The position numbers were made by a program, and so were the translations under genes. Shown one piece after another: positions 22,706 to 28,934 of a stretch of 28,934 nucleotides of DNA; within the stretch, counting starts at the first letter, position 1; the number at the start of each line of letters is the position of its first letter. Origin of the DNA: WHTI01 sp963826105 (GTDB lineage: Bacteria > Actinomycetota > CADDZG01 > WHSQ01). The DNA lies in contig CAWGWA010000009.1 in the NCBI GenBank assembly GCA_963826105.1, positions 1-28,934 on the forward strand. Reading direction: 5' to 3'. The notes beneath the pieces were generated by a model. It worked only from the letters and a program-made list of their open reading frames with translations. It was not told where the DNA came from and did no database searches.

Positions 22706-23077
22706 TTGTTGACGGGGGAGACGTCGCGCGGGGACGGGGCCTCAGGGTCTCGTCCCCGCGCTTCCCTCCCACCCGGACTGGTCGCGGTCTTCCCCGGTGA
22801 CGGTGAGTCGTGCTCGCATCCGATCGAGATCAGGGTGGTCGTGACCCCACCGGCCCAAGGTGATCCGGGCCCGATCCGGCTGTGGCTCGACGACGAGGAG
22901 CTGACCGATCGACTCACGATCCTCGAGACGATGAGCTGGCCCCCGACCCGCCGTGAGGCGTCCTACCGTTTGGACTCGGAGCTCGCCCCCGGTGATCACG
23001 AAGTCCGCGTGTCGTTCTCCGGATCCTTGGGGCCCCAGGATCACCGCTGGACCTTCGTCATGGTTCAAGGAGACTGA
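22706..23077 (+). CDS. Small beta-rich hypothetical protein
   Basis: This open frame of up to 123 residues has a core from about residue 25: GLVAVFPGDGESCSHPIEIRVVV, GPIRLWLDDEELTDRLTILETMSWPP, RREASYRLDSELAPGDHEVRVSFSGS and a final HRWTFVMV. It reads like a single Ig-like beta-sandwich domain with a W/F-terminated last strand. The TTG start at 22706 is doubtful because a terminator-like hairpin (22726-22761) lies inside the first codons; a later start would remove it. There is no obvious signal peptide or ribosome site. It sits between two secreted proteins. Function unknown. Confidence 0.5.
   Translation: MLTGETSRGDGASGSRPRASLPPGLVAVFPGDGESCSHPIEIRVVVTPPAQGDPGPIRLWLDDEELTDRLTILETMSWPPTRREASYRLDSELAPGDHEVRVSFSGSLGPQDHRWTFVMVQGD
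22726..22761 (+). terminator. Hairpin after the serine-protease gene
   Basis: An 11-bp perfect stem, GCGCGGGGACG / CGTCCCCGCGC, with a 14-nt loop lies 25 nt after the protease stop and is followed by TTCCCTCCC. Its position fits a terminator for the protease gene, although it overlaps the possible 5' end of the next ORF. Confidence 0.55.
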
Positions 23078-23151
23078 GCCGGGACCAAGCAGGGCTTGGG
23101 CATTCGACGGCATATCTATCCAGGACCGGTCCAACCTGGAGGAGCCTGAAG

Positions 23152-25906
23152 ATGTCGCGCCGTCTCGTTCTGCTGTCCCTGAGCCTGTTCCTCGCGGTGA
23201 GCTCGCTGCAAACGGTGGTCGTCGAGAGGGACGCGCACGCGGAAGCTGCTCCGGGGACCGTCATGGCCGGTTACGGCGAGGCGGATGCCACTTGGCACGT
23301 GGGCGCGGGAGCGGGTCAGTACTCACAGAAGAGCCCCGATCAGACCGGTCTGCTGACCGGCGATGAGGTCGATCCGCATCAGCATTCGCTGTCGCAGAAG
23401 GACAGCTACGGAGTGCAGTCCCGACTGAGCTACCGAGCGATCGTCGTGCGCGACGCCGAAGGTGATGTCGCGGCGTTCGTGAAGTCCGACTCCTATCTTG
23501 CACAGGACTATCTGACCCGGCGGGTCGGCCAGCTCCTCGTTGAGCGCGGATCTCAGGTGGCGTACGAGGACATCCTGCTGATGGCATCCCACAACCACTC
23601 CTCGCCCTATTACACGAGTCCGTCCTGGGGCGTCTGGATCTTCCAGGACGTCACCGATCTGCGGGCGTTCGAGTATCACGCCCGCCAGATGGCCGCGGCG
23701 ATCCTCGCTGCCGAAGAGGCGATGGTCCCGGCCCGGATGGCGGCGACCACCGTCGAGCACAAGATCTTCAAGGGCATGATCGCCCGTAAGACGATCGCCG
23801 ACGACGGCACGCCTGCGGGCTACCCCGACGACTTCGGCGACTTCGGTCTGCCGGTGATCCGCTTCGATTCCCTCGCCGGCGACCCCATCGCAACCTTGAT
23901 CAACTGGGGCCAGCATCCTGAGGGCCTCGACGACCACGACCTCATCACCGGAGACTTCGTTGCTTCGCTCGAGCGCTTCGTGGAGCGGGCCGACCGGCGC
24001 GCCGCTCGTGTTCGGACAGGGTGACGTCGGCAGCGCGGAAGCGGGGCCCGGACGCCCCGACCTGGTCCCAGACGGCATCCCCAAGCGATGGAGTCATGCC
24101 GGGCATGCCCAGGCTGAGCGCGGCGCGTTCCTCCTGTCGCAGGATGTGATCGGCGGGTGGAGGACGGCCGCGAGGCCGCGAGCTCAAGTCCCGTTCTCTG
24201 CCGACTTCGACGTCGCCGCCGTTACCCGGTTCGTGCCGGCTCCTTTGAGTCACCCGTATCCGTCGGTATCGAACTGCAATACGGAGACGTCCCTCGGCGG
24301 CGATCCCGGTGTGCCGATCGGCGGCCTTCCCGACTGTGCTCGTTCCGGAGGGATCGAGGACGAACGTCTCAACATGGTCTACGAGAACCTCCGGATGCAC
24401 GGCTTCCCGGTACCGGCCCATTACGACGCGCCATCGTTCACCGCGGTCGAGGAGAACCTCCGGCTCAAGCTGCAGGTCTTCAAGCTCGGTGACGTCGTGC
24501 TCGCGTCGTGTGCGTGCGAGGCGCAGGTCGACCTGATCCTGAACCTCGAGAGCCGTCTCGACCGGATCGAGGACAACATGTGGGATGGCTACGACTGGAC
24601 CGAGCGACTCGGATGCAGCAACGATGGAGCCGGTGGGGATTGGACCTGCACCGACCCGCACGATGCCTCCAAGTCCCTGACGTTCAGCGATCTCAAGTAC
24701 CGGCACATGCAGGCTCAGATCCACAACGATGCGCGCGGGTGGAACGACCCGGCCAACGTCCTTACCGCCAACTCCGATCCGGCGGATCCGTCTGCGATCT
24801 GGGGCAACTTCACCCACGACGAGCTATCCCCCGACCTGGGCTACGTCCTCCCGATCGGTGTGGGCCACGCGGGCGACTACAACGGCTACACGGTGAGCTA
24901 TCGCGAGTACATGTCCTACGACCACTACCGCAAGGCCCTGACTTGCTGCGGTCCGCACACCGCCGACTACATGGTCTCCAATCTCGTGGAGATCGCCGGC
25001 GAGCTGAACGGGGGCCCGGCCTACACTCCTGAGCCGCACGATGCAACGGCTCGGGCCGACGAGGCCCGCCAGGTGGCCGCCGCGACTGCGCTCGGTCAAG
25101 CGTCGAGTTCGGCCTACGACGCGTGGCTCGCGGCGTTGCCCGGGGATGTCGGTCCCGCTGCCATCGTGGAGCAGCCCGTCTCGATCCGGCGGTTCGATGC
25201 CGCTACGGTGTCGTGGCGCGGCGGAAGCAACGCGGTCGACAACCCGGTCGTCACGGTCGAGCGCTTGCGAGGCGGGAAGTGGCGGCCGTTCGCCGACCAG
25301 ACCGGCGAGATCCAGACCAAGGTCGAGTTCCCCGCCGGGGTGAACGGCTTCCTCGACACCTACGCGGGCAACGAAGAGTGGACCTGGACCGCGGCCTTCG
25401 AAGCCTTCGATGCGTTCCCTCGAGGGATCGGGTCGACGCCGGCCGGCAGCTACCGCTTCGTGATCTCCGGGGTCATCCGGGATGGGTCGATCGATCAGGC
25501 GTACCAGCTGGAGTCCGATCCGTTCGAGGTGGAGCCGTGGAGCGGCATCACGGTCCGCGACCTCACCGTCGGCGACGACGGTTCGGTGTCGTTCGCGATC
25601 GATCACGCCTACCCGAAGACCTACGCATCGGTGTTCCCCTACGTCGCCGAAGAGATCAAGAACGACGAAGTCGGAGTCCCGTTCTGCACGACCTGCACCT
25701 TCCGCCCGTGGGCGAGCTCCGGAGAGATCGTCCGAGCTGTCGTCACCGTCCTGCGGGCCGACGGCTCGATCGATCGGGTCAGCGCCTTCCAGGTAGGCGA
25801 CCGATGGTTGGCACCCGCTGGTCTGCAGCCGGGCGACGAGGTGATGATCGAACCGGGTGCGATCCGCGACTCCTACGGGGAATCGAACGCCTTCGGCCTC
25901 GACTAG
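23152..25906 (+). CDS. Secreted neutral ceramidase-like hydrolase, one frameshift
   Basis: This encodes an exported protein of about 917 residues after repair. Residues 1-30 are a signal peptide, preceded by GGAGGAG 7 nt before the ATG. The N-terminal half resembles the neutral/alkaline ceramidase domain. The metal-binding MASHNHSSPY (His147/His149) corresponds to the THTHSGP motif, and NWGQHPEGLDDHDLITGDFVASLERFVE corresponds to the NHATxxSGD segment with His255. The frame breaks near 23995 and continues as GAPLVFGQGDVGSAEAGPGRPDLV, then runs open to TAG at 25904-25906. The C-terminal third is beta-rich with VTVERLRGGKWRPF and a CTTC pair. Substrate is inferred from the fold only; sphingolipids are rare in Actinobacteria, so host or environmental lipids are more likely if it is a true ceramidase. 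The frameshift is probably an indel error. Confidence 0.72.
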
Positions 25907-25955
25907 CGGAGCAAGCAAGGGGGCCCATATCCCCGCGAAAGCCCTGGTCAGCGGC

Positions 25956-25984
25956 TTGTAATCGAACATATGTTCGTATATGGT
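25956..25984 (+). promoter_or_regulatory. LexA-controlled promoter (SOS box inside the -35/-10 spacer)
   Basis: TTGTAA (25956-25961) and TATGGT (25979-25984) are separated by exactly 17 nt. That spacer contains TCGAACATATGTTCGT (25962-25977), matching the actinobacterial SOS box TCGAACnnnnGTTCGA at all but the last base; CGAACATATGTTCG is a perfect palindrome. Bound LexA would cover the polymerase site. The ATG at 25991 lies 6 nt after the -10, suggesting a leaderless message. Confidence 0.8.
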
Positions 25985-25990
25985 GACAAG

Positions 25991-27184
25991 ATGGACATCG
26001 AGAGGCTGGTGGCCCATCTGGAAGCCGCCATCGCTGAGACCGAGAAGGCGAACTCGGGTCTCGAGCCGGAGCTGGTCAGCGTTCCGGACGCCAAGACCTG
26101 TACGGCGCTCTACGCGAAGCTGAACCGGCTGTCCTCCTTCGGTGTGACCGCCTTTGCCCACAAGCAGGATGCCGCCGACCTCGCCCGGGTGACCGGAACC
26201 TCCATGGGCAAAGCCAAAGACATGGCGGCGACGAGCGAGGTACTGGCCTCCTCACGCCCGCTCGATTCTGCATTGCGCAAGGGCGAGGTGTCCCTCGATC
26301 AGGCTACCGAGATCGCTCGAGCTGAAGAGGCTTCCCCCGGCTCCGCCAAAGAGCTTCTAAGATCGCCAAGACCGAGTCGTTCCACGTCCTCAAAGACGAG
26401 GCCCGCAGGACCAAGCTCGAAGCCGAACAGCACCAGGGACTTGGCCGAGCGGCAGCGGAACGCGAGACGTGCGTCACATCACGCCGACGAACTCGGCATG
26501 GTCAACATCCACCTGGCGTTGGAGCCGCACATCGGAGCACCGATCATGGCCAGGGCCGAAGCCGAGGCCCAGCGACTGGCGAGGGCTGCGAAGAAGAGCG
26601 GCAGCGACAAAGAGCCCTTCGAGCGCTATCTCGCCGACGCCTACGCCAAGCTGCTCACGGGGTCCGGCAAAGGCAGGTCGACGCGCCCCGAGTTGGTCAT
26701 CCTGGTGAGCCACGAGGTCGCCAAGCGGGGATGGAAGGACGTTAAGCCGGGCGAGATGTGCAAGATCCCCGGCGTCGGCCCGGTCGCCCCCGAGACCGTC
26801 AAGGAGATCGCCAAGGACGCGTTCCTCAACGGCGTGTTCTACGACGGTAAGGACCTGAGGAACTTCAATCGTTTCGGCAGGCACCACGCCGTCGAGGTCA
26901 AGGTGGCTCTGGAACTCGGTGAGCCACCCGACTTCGATGGTCCCAAGTGCATCGACTGCGGTAACCGCTTCCGGACCGAGTTCGACCACATCGAACCTCG
27001 CAACTGCCGAGGCCCGACCTCCCACCCGAACCTGAAACCAAGATGCTGGCCCTGCCACCAGGCGAAGACAGCCCGCGACCGCCGAGCCGGAAAACTGACC
27101 CCGGAACCACCGAAACCACCGACGAGGCCAAAGCCCAGAACGAAGCGCACTCGCGCGACCAAACTGCAAGCACAGGGTCCTTAG
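25991..27184 (+). CDS. DUF222/HNH endonuclease-domain protein (13E12-type), SOS-regulated
   Basis: This protein of about 397 residues has the DUF222-like helical region in front and a C-terminal HNH nuclease motif with zinc ligands: CIDCGNRFRTEFDHIEPRN, then HPNLKPRCWPCHQAKTARDR. A basic Pro/Lys/Arg tail follows (KPPTRPKPRTKRTRATK). I start it at ATG 25991, 6 nt after the -10, because the earlier in-frame ATG (25970) lies inside the LexA box. Codons 26360-26440 are out of register: shifted by one base they read AKIAKTESFHVLKDEARRTK then LEAEQHQG, the expected family helix, so a lost base near 26358 and a gained base near 26440 cancel. Members of this family in mycobacteria are reported as DNA-damage inducible. 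Function in repair or as a mobile-element remnant is not settled. Confidence 0.85.
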   Translation: MDIERLVAHLEAAIAETEKANSGLEPELVSVPDAKTCTALYAKLNRLSSFGVTAFAHKQDAADLARVTGTSMGKAKDMAATSEVLASSRPLDSALRKGEVSLDQATEIARAEEASPGSAKELLRSPRPSRSTSSKTRPAGPSSKPNSTRDLAERQRNARRASHHADELGMVNIHLALEPHIGAPIMARAEAEAQRLARAAKKSGSDKEPFERYLADAYAKLLTGSGKGRSTRPELVILVSHEVAKRGWKDVKPGEMCKIPGVGPVAPETVKEIAKDAFLNGVFYDGKDLRNFNRFGRHHAVEVKVALELGEPPDFDGPKCIDCGNRFRTEFDHIEPRNCRGPTSHPNLKPRCWPCHQAKTARDRRAGKLTPEPPKPPTRPKPRTKRTRATKLQAQGP

Positions 27185-27217
27185 CGACGACCGATCGATC
27201 GAACGCAAGGCCCGGAA

Positions 27218-27282
27218 CGAAGCGGGCCCCCGGAGCGAACCCTCAAAAACGCTCTGGGTGGAGCGGAGCGGGGCCCGCTTCG
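27218..27282. terminator. Long inverted repeat between convergent genes
   Basis: CGAAGCGGGCCCC (27218-27230) and GGGGCCCGCTTCG (27270-27282) form a perfect 13-bp stem around a 39-nt loop that itself contains a small GAGCG/CGCTC hairpin. It sits between the stops of the HNH gene and the convergent purine nucleoside phosphorylase gene and is likely a bidirectional terminator. Confidence 0.6.
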
Positions 27283-27306
27283 GGCGGAGCCGTCGCCCGG
27301 TTCCGG

Positions 27307-28105
27307 CTAGAGCTCTATCAGGATGCCGCGGAGCAGGCTTTCGAGGCGAGCGGCGGCTTGCCTGCCTGCGGCCGAGACCTCCTCGTGGGACAGCGGCGTG
27401 GGGGAGAGTCCGGCGGCGAGGTTGCTGACGACCGAAATGCCCAACACCCGAGTTTGCAGGTAGCGCGCCGCGATCGCTTCGTTCACTGTTGACATCCCGA
27501 CGATGTCGGCGCCGATGGTGCGCAACATGCGAACTTCCGCCGGTGTCTCGTAGGTCGGACCGAGGAGACCGGCGTAGACACCTTCGCTCAGGGCCGGATC
27601 GACGCTCTTCGCCAAGGCGCGCAGCTCAGTGTCGTAGACCTCGCTGAGATCGAGGAACCGTGGGCCGATGGAGTCGTCGTTCGGACCGAACAGCGGGGTC
27701 CGCCCGGTGAGATTGATGTGGTCGGTTATCAGACAGGGCGCGCCGACCTCCAGGTCCGGGTTGATCCCTCCTGCCGCGTTCGTGAGGATCACGATGTTGC
27801 AGCCGGCTCCGATCGCCGCTCGCACTGGATACGTGACCTCGGCGATCTCGTGGCCCTCGTAGAGATGAACCCGGCCGGCGAAGATCAAGGTTGGTGTCAT
27901 CCCGACATCGCCGGCGTAAAGAGCTCCGGCGTGTCCGGCCACCCCCGAGGCCGGCATGCCGTCGATGTGCGAGAAGGGGATCGGATCGACATGCAGGAGA
28001 GCGGCCGAAGATCGGACAGTCCGGAGCCGAGCACCACCCCACGCGCCAGTCCGAGCGTCCGGTTGCATTCTTGATGACGGAGTGGACGGCGGCCTGAGAG
28101 CTCAC
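27307..28105 (-). CDS. Purine nucleoside phosphorylase (trimeric type), frameshifted N-terminus
   Basis: This enzyme cleaves purine (deoxy)nucleosides with phosphate, giving the base and (deoxy)ribose-1-phosphate. From about 28010 to the stop at 27307 the frame is intact, with GMPASGVAGHAGALYAGDVG, HLYEGHEIAEVTYPVRA, ILTNAAGGINPDLEVG, LITDHINLTGRTPLFGPNDD, LGPTYETPAEVRMLRTIGADIVGMSTVNEA and SVVSNLAAG. The Glu in YETPAE and Asn in VSNLAAG are the base-binding pair of the trimeric 6-oxopurine class. Upstream, GVVLGSGLSDLRPL is in a second frame and MSSQAAVHSVIKNAT in a third, so two single-base errors lie near 28050 and 28015. The GTG start (28105-28103) overlaps the stop of the upstream thymidine phosphorylase. 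Repaired length is about 265 residues, normal for the family. Confidence 0.88.
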
Positions 28106-28934
28106 GCAGTGATCCGCTCGATGACAATCGGACGTCGTTCGGAGCTTCATCTCCGATCTCGAACCCATCGGCGAGCGCGGCCTCCGCGTGCTCGATTTGC
28201 TCGGGTCGCTGGTGTGGAGCTCGAGAAGCGGCTGACCCTCCTCGACGTGATCGCCCGGCTTGGCCAGGCACACGACGCCGGCGGCGTGATCGACCGGGTC
28301 CTCCTTGCGGGATCGTCCGGCCCCCAGCCGCCATGCCGAGACACCGACGGCCCGGGCGTCGACGCCGGTCGATGACCCGAGCGCGGGGCTGTGATCGTCC
28401 TCCGCTTGGACGCCTCTGGCAGCGGGGCATCGGGATCTCCGCCCTGAGCCGTGACCATGGCCCGCCATTTCTCGAGGGCGGTGCCGATGGCGACCACCTC
28501 CCTGGGTCGGCCTTCACATCGCACAGGGCGAGCATCTCCTCGGCAAAGGCATAGGTGATCTCGTCCAGATCCGAGGGTCCCTTGCCCTGGAGCATCTCCA
28601 CCGACTCGGTGACTCAGCACGTAGCCGCGGTTCTCCCAGCGGAACCTCCATATCGGTGATCAGTGCGGTCGTCTTCACCCGTGGCTCTCGCCGATCCGGA
28701 CCATGGTCTCGGCGAGTTACGCGGGCCATCGAGATATCTGGGAGGAACGCCCCGGAGCCGACCTTGACGTCGAGCACCAACGCTCCGCCCCCTTCGGCGA
28801 TCTTCTTGGACATCGTCGAGGCGGTGATAAAAAGACTAAACCGTTCATCGTGGTCACAAAACGCGTAGAGCTTCCTATCGGCGGGAGCTACCTTGGGGGA
28901 TGACGAATAGATCACGCAACCGACCTCTTGGAGG
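28102..28934 (-). CDS. deoA: Thymidine/pyrimidine-nucleoside phosphorylase, partial and heavily frameshifted
   Basis: Conserved pieces of the family appear in order but in different frames. They are EVGCVIYSSSPKVAPADRKLYAF and MSKKIAEGGGALVLDVKVGSGAF (the phosphate/nucleoside-binding core), LAETMVRIGESHG, VKTTALITDMEVPLG, and SVEMLQGKGPSDLDEITYAF running into EEMLALCDVK. Next come GTALEKWRAMVTAQGGDPDAPLP, then ARAVGVSAWRLGAGRSRKEDPVDHAAGVVCLAKPGDHVEEGQPLLELHTSD, then IEHAEAALADGFEIGDEAPND, and a final VIERITA with stop TGA 28104-28102. At least six frame changes occur in about 830 bp. The 5' end lies outside the window. The enzyme would release deoxyribose-1-phosphate from thymidine. The good conservation in each frame suggests poor sequence accuracy here, though a decaying gene is possible. 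Confidence 0.75.

Noticed and set aside
25970..25990. ATG 25970 as the start of the HNH gene
   Set aside because: It lies inside the LexA box and upstream of the -10 element, so it would not be transcribed.
24824..26161. Minus-strand open frame antisense to the ceramidase-like gene and the HNH promoter
   Set aside because: It crosses a well-supported LexA promoter and has Arg/Gly-rich low-complexity sequence without domains.

Overview
This high-GC window looks like a chromosomal segment from an actinobacterium, probably an uncultivated lineage. The evidence is a GlnA2-type glutamine synthetase next to glnE, as in mycobacteria. There is also a GluABCD-like uptake operon, a DUF222/HNH (13E12-type) gene behind an actinobacterial LexA box, a DUF2505 protein, TAnnnT -10 boxes a few bases before start codons (leaderless transcripts), and GlnR-like boxes. 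I see no rRNA, tRNA, CRISPR array, insertion sequence or prophage.

Layout. 1-573 (-): 5' part of a glutamine-dependent NAD+ synthetase. 653-2012 (+): GlnA2-type glutamine synthetase with one frameshift. 2022-2540 (-): secreted NlpC/P60 hydrolase. 2609-5407 (+): GlnE. 5404-5571 (-): a 55-aa two-helix membrane protein. 5640-6326 (+): Crp/Fnr regulator. 6323-9491 (-): amino-acid ABC transporter. 9581-11002 (-): GlnA1 with an adenylylation tyrosine. 11118-13595 (-): DUF2505 protein, NarL-type response regulator and a broken sensor kinase. 13661-13960 (-): a compact unit with promoter, structured leader, 25-codon ORF and hairpin. 14136-17196: hypothetical protein, DUF5317, TIGR01777 and lipid-kinase genes, several frameshifted. 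17239-21574 (+): mrp, deoC, aldehyde dehydrogenase and a truncated ALDH-like partner. 21697-25906 (+): secreted serine protease, a short beta-rich protein and a ceramidase-like protein. 25991-27184 (+): DUF222/HNH protein. 27307-28934 (-): purine nucleoside phosphorylase and thymidine phosphorylase, heavily frameshifted.

How it fits together. The first 11 kb is a nitrogen-assimilation block: two glutamine synthetases, the enzyme that adenylylates and deadenylylates GS, a glutamate/glutamine-type importer, and an NAD synthetase that uses glutamine. Both GS promoters share the arrangement GAAAC-n6-GAAAC-n10-TAnnnT, and glnA1 has two further GTAAC boxes in the same 11-bp register. This points to GlnR-like co-regulation. 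The second half carries both ends of deoxynucleoside catabolism: phosphorylases that release deoxyribose-1-phosphate, then DeoC and aldehyde dehydrogenases.

Sequence quality. About nine genes carry frameshifts, two of them as hidden compensating pairs, while the shifted frames keep well-conserved family sequence. This looks more like indel errors in the assembly than old gene decay, and it is densest in the last 900 bases. Protein calls in those genes are therefore composites of frames.
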